Shown: positions 42,192 through 50,849 of the stretch, one piece after another
How positions within the stretch are numbered: position 1 is the first letter of the stretch
Layout: each line of letters begins with the position of its first letter
DNA from: an uncultured Chlorobiaceae bacterium
GTDB taxonomy: Bacteria; Bacteroidota; Chlorobiia; Chlorobiales; Chlorobiaceae
Assembly: GCA_903843305.1 (NCBI GenBank)
Contig: CAIMPI010000016.1
Span: 124,001 to 188,000 of the forward strand
Length of the DNA stretch: 64,000 bases
Direction of reading: 5' to 3'
Notes under the pieces: model-generated
The model's database searches: none
What the model saw: the letters and a program-made list of their open reading frames with translations, nothing else
What the model was told of the DNA's origin: nothing
Made by a program: the position numbers and the translations under genes

Positions 42192-42966
42192 TGAGATGGT
42201 CAAGCAGTGCGCGATTGAATGCTTCTGGCTGCTCCATGTTCGAGATATGCCCGGCTTCCGCCAGCAACCGGAGTTGTGAACCCGGTATGAGAGCATGAAT
42301 GCTTTCAGCCGTCTCTTTCGTGGTGAGCCTGTCGGCCTCTCCGTTAACTATCAGTACCGGGCAATCGATGGCGGCGAGGAGTGAGGTTGCATCAGAACGT
42401 GTCATGATTGCCCGCATTGCTGCGTTGATGACTGCTGGAGACTGCTTTAAGATCATGGCTTGAGCCTGTGCTGCCAAGTCTGGCCTCATGGTATAGGTCT
42501 CGTCGGTAAAGTAATTCGGTATCATGCGTCCCGCCGCCTCTCCGGCACCCTTTCTTTCCACAGCGCTGATGAAATCTTCTCTTGCCGATCGGGCTGCTGG
42601 AGCATCAGCTTCAGCTCGAGTGTCACACAGCACCAGCGATGCCGTTTTGCCGGGATAGAGTCGGTAAAATTCAAAAGCCTGATATCCACCCATCGAAAGG
42701 CCTGCAACTGTTGCTTTCTCAACCTTCAATGAATCCAGAAGCGACGCAAGCTCATGGGCATAATCGGTAAACGTCCATGCTTCCTTTTCGGCAGAACCAT
42801 CAATACCGAAAGAGTTAGGGGCTATGACGGTATATCCAGCCTTACCGAGCACATCAATCTGCGGCTGCCACATGGCGGCAGAGAGCGGAAAGGCGTGCAA
42901 AAACAGGATGGCATGTTTTTTTAGACCACTTTTTTCTGTGTTTGCCTGCAGGTATGTCAGCATCAA
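42154..42966 (-). CDS. Alpha/beta hydrolase
   Basis: [28 protein letters not shown] (GxSxGG), C-terminal [14 protein letters not shown]. Confidence 0.88.
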   Translation of the reverse strand: MMLTYLQANTEKSGLKKHAILFLHAFPLSAAMWQPQIDVLGKAGYTVIAPNSFGIDGSAEKEAWTFTDYAHELASLLDSLKVEKATVAGLSMGGYQAFEFYRLYPGKTASLVLCDTRAEADAPAARSAREDFISAVERKGAGEAAGRMIPNYFTDETYTMRPDLAAQAQAMILKQSPAVINAAMRAIMTRSDATSLLAAIDCPVLIVNGEADRLTTKETAESIHALIPGSQLRLLAEAGHISNMEQPEAFNRALLDHLITLPDFQAVQKS

Positions 42967-43293
42967 TCAGTTTTCCTTGGTTTTCGGATACCCTTTGATA
43001 TCCCGGATAATACTATTTGCCTCGGTCAAAATTTTTTTTGCCTCGTCACGAGCTGTGTTGATGATCTCCTGCGAGCGGGTTTTCGCTTCGTTGCTGTAGG
43101 CTCCGTCATGTTCAGTGCTCTCGTAAAAGTCATTGGCCTTGTCGAGCATACTTTTTACTTTGCCGGAAATAATCTGCTGGGTCTCTCTTCCCTTGTAAGG
43201 AGCAAAAAGCAATCCCATAATAGTGCCGACTGCGGCTCCCAGTGCGGCTCCGAAAAAAAGCCCTTTATAAAACTTGTCCTGTTGTTGTTCCAT
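42967..43293 (-). CDS. YtxH-like domain protein
   Basis: FYKGLFFGAALGAAVGTIMGLLFAPYKGRETQQ. Confidence 0.8.
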   Translation of the reverse strand: MEQQQDKFYKGLFFGAALGAAVGTIMGLLFAPYKGRETQQIISGKVKSMLDKANDFYESTEHDGAYSNEAKTRSQEIINTARDEAKKILTEANSIIRDIKGYPKTKEN

Positions 43294-43442
43294 AGTGCAA
43301 TGATGTTTTTTGTTTTTTTACAATATAAAGATAAAGTGCGGAATGCTCTTTTCCTTTCCTGATTTTTTTGACAAAAGCGCAATCGGAATTCAGGGTTTAT
43401 TTTGCTCCGGAAAAGCGAAATAAGGGGTAGGAAGCGTCATAT

Positions 43443-43466
43443 CTTGAATTCAAGCTCCGTAGGAGC
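43443..43466. repeat. Overlapping palindrome and hairpin (candidate dispersed intergenic element)
   Basis: CTTGAATTCAAG perfect palindrome (43443-43454) adjoining GCTCC-GTA-GGAGC hairpin (43454-43466). Confidence 0.45.
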
Positions 43467-43657
43467 GGCATGTTGGTAGCAATGAATCCCAGTGGCAGAA
43501 GCTTGCAGGTCGGGTTAGCCATGCCCGGCAGGCCGATACCCGTAACCTTTTGCTGTCGTTGGAGTTGGATGTTATTGTACAAAACAGGCAATGATTTTTG
43601 TCTGAATGGCGTTACATTGCTCAAGATAGTCTCACTTTATTACTTTTCTCGAATACT

Positions 43658-43949
43658 ATGAATACCATTCAGGTTAGAAACGTTGCTCCACTAACTGATT
43701 TCGGAAATAATTATCCAGCGGTATATGGATGAGTTGAGCGTCAACAAACAGCCGCTGCTTTTAACGCAGCAAGGAAAAAGTTCGGCGGTGCTGCTTGATG
43801 CGGAAGTCTATCAACAGATGCTCGATAACATAGCGTTTATGCAATCGGTTACTGAAGGGCTTGAAGATTATGGTAACAACCGGACCGTACCAGCAAAACA
43901 GGTTTTTGCTTCGCTTGAAAAGATTATTGCTGACGCTGAAAAGAGATGA
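43658..43949 (+). pseudogene. Phd/YefM-type antitoxin with N-terminal frameshift
   Basis: Frame 1 MNTIQVRNVAPLTDFGNN then shift to IQRYMDELSVNKQPLLLTQQGKSSAVLLDAEVYQQML; removing one T in AATTATCC restores a single ORF. The ATG at 43725 gives the track ORF. Confidence 0.7.
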
Positions 43950-44116
43950 TTATCGAATTATTAGAACGTGCCGTCAGAGCACTCTTTGATTTTGTGGATA
44001 AACAGCTCCCAAGCTCCTCTTTTGATGTCAAAGGGGTGAAAACAAGAGTGACAACGCAAGACATTATGGAGGCTGTAGAGGTTTCACGATCAGGAGAAGG
44101 TATTCTGAAGCGATGA
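43946..44116 (+). CDS. Small ORF translationally coupled (ATGA) to the antitoxin remnant
   Basis: MIIELLERAVRALFDFVDKQLPSSSFDVKGVKTRVTTQDIMEAVEVSRSGEGILKR*; no RelE-like signature. Confidence 0.35.
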   Translation: MIIELLERAVRALFDFVDKQLPSSSFDVKGVKTRVTTQDIMEAVEVSRSGEGILKR

Positions 44117-44304
44117 ATCATTTTTTGGGCAGATGGTTGGTAAAGGCGGAAATAATGCACCTTGCGTGCCAAGCCTGAAACCGCGCAGGAATGCCTTGCA
44201 GGGTTGTCCGTCCCAGTCCCTCTTCCTGAGATTCTGATCCTCTGTTTTCTGGTACTCTGAAAAGGAATTTTTTTTTTGCAACAATCATACTCGGAGCCTC
44301 TCAA

Positions 44305-44829
44305 ATGAAAAAACTCATGTTCCTCTGTTTTCTCCTGCTTGCAGGATGTACCGGTATCCCTCAGGGAATCACGGTTGTTGATGATTTTTCTCTTGATCGT
44401 TATCTCGGAACCTGGCATGAAATAGTTCGTCTTGACAACAGGTTTGAAAAGGAGCTTGATCCGGTGTCGGCCACCTACTCGCTTGCCACGGATGGCAGTG
44501 TCAAGGTGGTGAATAAAGGGTACGACCTCAACAAAAAGGAGTGGAAAACAATTCAGGGGCGTGGTGTTTTTCTTGATGATAAAAAGAGCACTCAGGGGGC
44601 GCTGAAGGTCTCCTTCTTCGGCCCTTTTTATGCGAGCTACAATGTTATTGATCTCGACAAGGCCGGGTATCGCTGGGCGATGGTGTGCGGTCGCGACAAA
44701 TCATATTTCTGGATTTTGTCGAAAGATTCTGTCATGGAGCAGGGGCAACTCAAGGCGCTTGTAGCCAAAGCGGGAACACTCGGTTTCGATACAGCCAAAC
44801 TGCGCTATCTGGGCAAGCAACAACCGTAA
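44305..44829 (+). CDS. blc: Outer-membrane lipoprotein lipocalin (Blc-like)
   Basis: Lipobox LLAGC; RYLGTWHEIVRLDNRFEKELDPVSATYSL lipocalin motif. Confidence 0.92.
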   Translation: MKKLMFLCFLLLAGCTGIPQGITVVDDFSLDRYLGTWHEIVRLDNRFEKELDPVSATYSLATDGSVKVVNKGYDLNKKEWKTIQGRGVFLDDKKSTQGALKVSFFGPFYASYNVIDLDKAGYRWAMVCGRDKSYFWILSKDSVMEQGQLKALVAKAGTLGFDTAKLRYLGKQQP

Positions 44830-44949
44830 GGCTTGTTTTATTGCTGGATGTGTTGATGCTTTTTGTTTATTTTTTGCGGAAAAAGGTCAGTCCAGCAAAC
44901 AGCTTGGTATTGATTGCGAGACGCTTCTCTCAAAGAGGTCAAGAGAAAA

Positions 44950-45735
44950 ATGGTAAAAACAGTTGTCATAACCGGCAGTACCCGTGGCATAGGCTTTGGA
45001 CTCGCATGTTGCTTTCTTGACAGAGGCCACAACGTTGTGCTTAACGGAAGCTCTCCTGACAGTACCCGTAAAGCCATGGAGCAGCTTCATAGTTATCGTG
45101 AACATCTCACCGCAGTTTCTGTTGATATCAGCAGCAGGGAAGGAATTATCCATCTCTATGATGAGGCGGTCAGCCATTTTGGGCGTGTTGATATCTGGAT
45201 CAATAATGCGGGCATTGGTCATGAGATGCGCAACGCATGGGAGGTTGACTCTTACGAACTCAGTCAGGTACTGAGGGTCAATATTGACGGGGTGGTGTCG
45301 GGCACGATTATTCCCTTCCTGCGAATGAAAGAGCAGGGAGGAGGGAAGATTTTCAACATGGAGGGGCTTGGCAGTGATGGCTTTATGCTCAACGGTATGA
45401 CCATTTACGGCACGACCAAAAGTGCAGTTACCTATTTTACCCGCTCTTTTGCCCATGAAGCTCGCGGCACTTCCGTACAGATAGGAACGCTCAGTCCGGG
45501 AATGGTTGCGACCGACATGCTTCGCCGTACGGTCAGTGACGGTTCACCGGAAAGCCTGAAAAAAAAGAGGTTTTTCAATATCATGGCTGATGATGTTGCG
45601 ACTGTTGCCGCTTTTCTTACCGAAAAGATTCTTGCCGCGACGGCTCAATCCCCAAAAATACGATGGCTTACCAAACCAAGAATGGCAGGCAAGATCCTTA
45701 TGGCGCCGTTCAGGAGACGGAACTTCTTTCCATGA
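44950..45735 (+). CDS. Short-chain dehydrogenase similar to NOL/NYC1 chlorophyll b reductases
   Basis: VVITGSTRGIGFGLA, INNAGIG, IFNMEGLGSDGFMLNGMTIYGTTKSAVTYFTRS resembles the NxxGxGSDG...YGATK pattern of NOL/NYC1. Confidence 0.75.
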   Translation: MVKTVVITGSTRGIGFGLACCFLDRGHNVVLNGSSPDSTRKAMEQLHSYREHLTAVSVDISSREGIIHLYDEAVSHFGRVDIWINNAGIGHEMRNAWEVDSYELSQVLRVNIDGVVSGTIIPFLRMKEQGGGKIFNMEGLGSDGFMLNGMTIYGTTKSAVTYFTRSFAHEARGTSVQIGTLSPGMVATDMLRRTVSDGSPESLKKKRFFNIMADDVATVAAFLTEKILAATAQSPKIRWLTKPRMAGKILMAPFRRRNFFP

Positions 45736-45747
45736 AGTTCTCTTCTT

Positions 45748-46992
45748 TCAAAGGGGAAGCGAGTACTCCTCAAGGATAACCCTGACATGTCGCGGAACCA
45801 GCTTTTCAATGAGTTCCGGGTGACGGAATTTGACGTAGTAGTAATGCCTTATCAGATGAAAATCAACCGAATAGTGGGCAAACCCAATCCCTTTCGGCCC
45901 TATTATGCCAAGCAGACCGGCAAGGATATGGCCAAGCCAGAGGGGAATCCTGCTTTTTGAAGAATATATTTTTTTCTCTGCTTTCATGCTTTCGATGATG
46001 CGTTTCGTTGTGTTCTGGACAAACGAGCGGCACTCCCATTTGCCGGTTTCAGGAAAACGATCAAGTTCAGCCTCGATCAGCTTCAGCAGTTTACGCCCTG
46101 TTTCAGTCCGTACCAGAATCCACTGTCTCTTTTGTTCCGGCAGCAGTTCTGCCCCGATATAGCCCACGGTAATGTCGGCAAGACTGTTGAGATAGTCAAA
46201 ACAGCTCATACATGCAGAGGGAAAAATAGCAGGGTTAGAGAGCTCTTCCGGAAGGCTGAAGAAAGGAACTTTTTCAATGCGGCCGTTTTCGTGCTTGATG
46301 TGAATCCTGAAATCCTGCATGAACTCCATAAAGCAGGCGGTATCGGGCGATTGCGACATTCGTTCCAGAATCCACGGCCATTTTGAACGAGCGACATTGT
46401 CGACGCAGGGAATCCCGATGGTCAGGATCTCCATCTCCCTGAGGTATTCGAAGCGCTCCAGGAAATCCCGGAGTGTGTGCAAATGACATGCTGCTCCGAT
46501 GACAAGGACTTTTTTCATTCCTTGACGATATGCGCTTTCCAGAGAGTATAAAACAGGGGAAAGCAGAGGTTTATTGCCTCTTGTCGCAGAAATCTCATCC
46601 AGATTTTTAGCCAGGACAGGTTGAGAGAAAAAATGGTGGCCAGGAGTGTGCTGCAGCGAAACAACACCGTCCACAAGCTTCTCTTCAAAAGCTCTCATGG
46701 CCATTCGGGTAATGATGCCGCTCCACTGCGAACCGGGTACGGGGTTTTTCAGTTGAGCTGTAAAGCGGTCAATTGTTATGCCAAAACGCATTTCCACCGG
46801 ATCATCAAGACGTCGTTCCCGTCCGAACAGCTTCTTCTCCCTCTCGCCAAGCCATCCATTTTTAAATACACAGCTTTTGATGCTTTGTTCAACCGGCCAT
46901 GCCTGAATGGAACAAAGACCGCATGAACTGCAAAGTCCGTTTTCCCGCTCTTTTTGTTCCTTTTCAGGGTTGGCTGCTTCAATGCTGGTCAT
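45748..46992 (-). CDS. bciB: FrhB/HCAR-family protein: BciB-type divinyl (proto)chlorophyllide 8-vinyl reductase or 7-hydroxymethyl chlorophyll reductase-like
   Basis: CSSCGLC...; [69 protein letters not shown] parallel HCAR/BciB proteins. Confidence 0.75.
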   Translation of the reverse strand: MTSIEAANPEKEQKERENGLCSSCGLCSIQAWPVEQSIKSCVFKNGWLGEREKKLFGRERRLDDPVEMRFGITIDRFTAQLKNPVPGSQWSGIITRMAMRAFEEKLVDGVVSLQHTPGHHFFSQPVLAKNLDEISATRGNKPLLSPVLYSLESAYRQGMKKVLVIGAACHLHTLRDFLERFEYLREMEILTIGIPCVDNVARSKWPWILERMSQSPDTACFMEFMQDFRIHIKHENGRIEKVPFFSLPEELSNPAIFPSACMSCFDYLNSLADITVGYIGAELLPEQKRQWILVRTETGRKLLKLIEAELDRFPETGKWECRSFVQNTTKRIIESMKAEKKIYSSKSRIPLWLGHILAGLLGIIGPKGIGFAHYSVDFHLIRHYYYVKFRHPELIEKLVPRHVRVILEEYSLPL

Positions 46993-47082
46993 GTTGTTCT
47001 TGATGAAGATTTCATTGCCCGCGTCTGCGGCTGAAATTGCAAGGTGGTTGATGTTCAGGTAACGAGCAGAATAGGTAATGTC

Positions 47083-48504
47083 TTATCGAAACAGGTCAAG
47101 ATCATTGGCCATCAGGCACATAATCGCTTCGCGTGACTCTACAATGCGCTCAACCAGATCAGGACGGCAGAGCAGCCTGAACTTTTTGGTATAGCGCTCA
47201 AACGCGAGAATAAAGTCTGACTGAAAGACCGACTCATTAAGATCATCAAACCGGACATACTCTGAAGTACACTGCATGGCGTAGTGGATGTGCTCCGAGC
47301 GTGTCGGGTAAACCCGAAGCTCTTTCAGGTCGGCGTAATCGAAAATATCCTTCTTTGATGGCGGATCAATCAGTACCTCATGGCCATGTAGCCCGAGATG
47401 GTAGCGCTTGTTGAGAAAATCGCAGATCTCCAGCTCCATCGCGCGGCGCATACTGTTGTCGCTGTTATAGACAAACCACCGTTCATCCTCTTTTGCTGAA
47501 TCGTTCAGATAGGGCTGCACGGTTATTGCTCTTTTGTAAACTCGTCGCATGAGGATGTCATCAAGCAGTGCAGAGATCGGATGATCCTTCTCCGGCAGCA
47601 GTTGCTTCAGTTCATGCAGCACCCGGTCATCGGCATTGCCATAAAAAAGATCACGCAAGGCCGCCGATGAGAGCATCCCTTCACTGGCAATATCCTGCAA
47701 CAGCCTGCGGAGCATGGCCGAGAGCGCACGGCTGGTATGGTGCCAGTAGACATTGCGCATCATCATGTACTTCGCAAACATCAGGCTCTCAAGCGGCGCA
47801 ATGCCCTTTTCAGTGATGGCGAACCGCTCGCGCTGGGGGTCGGGCACAAACGACTCAATCAGCCGCTCAATATCAATGCTTCCATACGGAATATTGCAGT
47901 GGTGCGCGTCACGCATGAGATAGTCCATCTTGTCAGGGTCGAGCGTGCCGCTGATCAGTTTGCTGAAGCGTGTTTTGCCCACAATCAGCTCAATAACTGA
48001 TTCTGGCGATACCTTCCACTCATCATGCAGAATTTCAGCAATCGTCGGAACTCCGGGATGTTGCTCATAGATAAAGTACTTGCAAAGCTCCTCATGATGC
48101 GAGAAAACCGGTTCGTTGCCGAACTGCGGAATTTGCTCCTCAATGATGTGGGCATGGGGAAAGTGGCCAATATCATGCAAGAGCGAAGCCGACAGCAGCA
48201 CCCGGCAATTGTGGTCATCAAACCGGAACTGCTCATCCTGAAGGCTCTGAGCCAGAGGGCTGGTCAACATGCGCTGCAAGATCAGCTTCATCAGATGATA
48301 GACCCCGATAGAGTGCTCAAATCGCGTATGTGTTGCTCCAGGGTACACCTGCTGCGAGAACGAGAGCTGCCGAATCCCCTTGAGACGAAGAAACGAAGGG
48401 TGCGACAGAATTTTTTTCAGGGGTCCGCTCAGCGGGATGTGCCCCCAGATCGGAATACGAATAAATCCGCCGTCAGATTGAAAAAGCAGGTGTTCGGCTA
48501 TCAT
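47083..48504 (-). CDS. HD-domain phosphohydrolase (dGTPase/SAMHD1-like)
   Basis: THTRFEHSIGVYHL, SASLLHDIGHFPHAH, DPDKMDYLMRDAHH. Confidence 0.9.
   Translation of the reverse strand: MIAEHLLFQSDGGFIRIPIWGHIPLSGPLKKILSHPSFLRLKGIRQLSFSQQVYPGATHTRFEHSIGVYHLMKLILQRMLTSPLAQSLQDEQFRFDDHNCRVLLSASLLHDIGHFPHAHIIEEQIPQFGNEPVFSHHEELCKYFIYEQHPGVPTIAEILHDEWKVSPESVIELIVGKTRFSKLISGTLDPDKMDYLMRDAHHCNIPYGSIDIERLIESFVPDPQRERFAITEKGIAPLESLMFAKYMMMRNVYWHHTSRALSAMLRRLLQDIASEGMLSSAALRDLFYGNADDRVLHELKQLLPEKDHPISALLDDILMRRVYKRAITVQPYLNDSAKEDERWFVYNSDNSMRRAMELEICDFLNKRYHLGLHGHEVLIDPPSKKDIFDYADLKELRVYPTRSEHIHYAMQCTSEYVRFDDLNESVFQSDFILAFERYTKKFRLLCRPDLVERIVESREAIMCLMANDLDLFR
48053..48159. repeat. Copy 1 of a 107-bp direct repeat (inside the HD-phosphohydrolase gene)
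   Basis: Matches 56140-56246 at 103/107 positions by manual alignment. Confidence 0.9.
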
Positions 48505-48803
48505 GGGGTCACTGCGGGTTAGAATGCTTTTGTATCAAAAGATATGCAAAAAATGGTAGTAGGTAAATTGTTTCTGAATAAGGTGAAGCCATCAATTAAT
48601 CCACCTAAGTGTGCGGTTATAGTGTGATATAGTGCACTATTTATAGTGATCATTAATATAGTTTTTTATCAAAAAGGTATTTAATTTACTTGCATTAGAT
48701 TTTTTGTAGAGCTATAAAAAGCAATACAATAAATTATAGCAATTTATTAAACAGAAATCAATGCAAATTTCTCTTATCATTCTTGCTTATTATATTATTC
48801 TAT

Positions 48804-50849
48804 TTAATTTTCAATTTGAAGTGTAAGTTCTCTCGTATTACCGACACGATTCTCAAATAACAAATCCCACGTGTCCATGCACTGACTCAGTAACTGCTGA
48901 TCGTCCTGACTTTGAGCTTGCTCGTAGAGCCGAAGCAGAAGCGGCGGTATCATTTTAGCATCAGCGGCAATTCCTTGAGATATATTCCGAGACATATCAC
49001 TTAGAGAACCAGAAAAAACAGCACATATTGAAAACAACAGTTCTGAATACGGTATCAATGCACCTGAATATTCTTTGAGAGCATGAAGAAATGGAGACGG
49101 ATCACTTTGAAATGCTTTTGATCGGATATACTTGCTAATAAAATCATGTGCATTGGGAATAGAAAATATTTTTTTATCGTAAAAAGCAGAATTTATTTTT
49201 CGCACTATGTCCATATCTTCCTCTTCGAAAAAATACGAAAGCAATTCCTGACAATTATCTGAATATTTACTTTCTAAAAGAAATTGTGCAGCTATTTCAG
49301 CAACTCCTCTCCGCTGAAAAACAGATCCTTTACAGCAACGTCTCATCTCATTCTCGAAGAATCCATAAAATAGCCAGCGAGCTGTTGCTTCTTGGGAACC
49401 CCGCATAGACACGTCATCCAAAGAAGAATTAACCATACGAACAATAAGAGAAGAAAGCCTATCACTATAGAGTTCCACTAGTTCATTATATAAGTAAACC
49501 GCCCTCTGTACAGCAGCAATCCTGATATCATCTTCACAAGCTTTAACAAACCAATCGACAGCCAACGTCTCATTGGAATGAGCTGTTGCCAAGCAAATTT
49601 CAATTACAGAAATTCGAACTGCTGGATGACGATCTACAAGGAGTAACTCTATTGTATCATGGAACAACCTAATGTAAGCTTCGTTTTTCCATATAAGAGA
49701 GGCAATGGTACGAGCAGCAACACCTCTAACACAGTTAAGCGAATTAGATTCAAGTGTATACACAGACGCCTCTTCACTTGTCTTATCACATTGAATATTA
49801 AGTTTCTGAGGCTCTGGATCAGAATGATTTACTGCATAGTCTTTCAACTTTTCAATAATCTCATTGGAATAAGGGACTCCCGGTCTTTTCTGAATTAACC
49901 AGCATAGGGAACATGCAAATTCACGATCATTTGAGGAGTGAAACTTATCGACAACAGCAAAAACGGTGTCATCGCTGGCCATTTTCCATATCTGATTATC
50001 TTCAGCAGGCACTTCTTTTGGAATACTGTTTTCGCTTATAGATCTGAAAATAGCAATCAAATATGGTACTGGTGTATTTTCAGAAAAACGCAATGCCAAA
50101 CGACCAAAACGCTCAGGGAAACGATTTGCCATCCAGCCTAAATCCATAGAAAATGTGTAAATCGATGATTCTCCTTTTTCTTTAAAGGCATGTCGCCAAT
50201 CATTACCTTTGCTATAGATTTTCTCATTACTGACTATTCGTAACCAAGAGTTTTCACTTAATCGTACTTTTGCATTTGAAGGAATGGGAGATTTCACCCA
50301 ACCTGTGTAGCTATGGCTTCCGCGAAAAGACCATTCAGGAATATTTTCAAATTTCCGGTTAAGCACTTGAATCAAATCATTTGCTCGAATGCTTCTTTTT
50401 TTTTCGTCAAGAGCAGGTAATAAAAAGTACTGAGCCTTTCCCCAAAAAGGATAAAACAAACCAGTTCGCCATTCTTTTAATGTTTTTGTAGCGAATTGCT
50501 TTTCAAGCGGTTCATGGTAATGAATTATAAAATATTCAAGTTGATTAAATACCGATTTAGTGCAATAGGGTGATTGTTTTTTTACCAACCTCACAGCAGA
50601 GGCCCAGGGCTCTTCATTATTTAGCCCTAATGTTAGTCTGGAATCTTTTTCGATAAGCCATAACAATGCCTGATCAGCATGTTCAAAATGAATAGATGCG
50701 TAAAGTTCACAAACAATGATATCAAAGAACAACAGAGAACTATTTTTCCAGGTATTTATCCATAGAATCACCTCTTCATTATTGTCGTTTACAAGTATTT
50801 TTCCTGAATCAATAACAGCGGATAAAACCCCTCGAAAAAATCCTTCCAT
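48804..50849 (-). CDS. C-terminal part of a split STAND-type protein (helical-repeat sensor region)
   Basis: 681 aa, alpha-helical repeat-like; overlaps the upstream ORF end in another frame at a T6 run, with no clear RBS. Confidence 0.6.
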   Translation of the reverse strand: MEGFFRGVLSAVIDSGKILVNDNNEEVILWINTWKNSSLLFFDIIVCELYASIHFEHADQALLWLIEKDSRLTLGLNNEEPWASAVRLVKKQSPYCTKSVFNQLEYFIIHYHEPLEKQFATKTLKEWRTGLFYPFWGKAQYFLLPALDEKKRSIRANDLIQVLNRKFENIPEWSFRGSHSYTGWVKSPIPSNAKVRLSENSWLRIVSNEKIYSKGNDWRHAFKEKGESSIYTFSMDLGWMANRFPERFGRLALRFSENTPVPYLIAIFRSISENSIPKEVPAEDNQIWKMASDDTVFAVVDKFHSSNDREFACSLCWLIQKRPGVPYSNEIIEKLKDYAVNHSDPEPQKLNIQCDKTSEEASVYTLESNSLNCVRGVAARTIASLIWKNEAYIRLFHDTIELLLVDRHPAVRISVIEICLATAHSNETLAVDWFVKACEDDIRIAAVQRAVYLYNELVELYSDRLSSLIVRMVNSSLDDVSMRGSQEATARWLFYGFFENEMRRCCKGSVFQRRGVAEIAAQFLLESKYSDNCQELLSYFFEEEDMDIVRKINSAFYDKKIFSIPNAHDFISKYIRSKAFQSDPSPFLHALKEYSGALIPYSELLFSICAVFSGSLSDMSRNISQGIAADAKMIPPLLLRLYEQAQSQDDQQLLSQCMDTWDLLFENRVGNTRELTLQIEN

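Noticed and set aside
48025-48522. 165 aa + strand ORF
   Set aside because: Antisense to the HD-phosphohydrolase; no domain.
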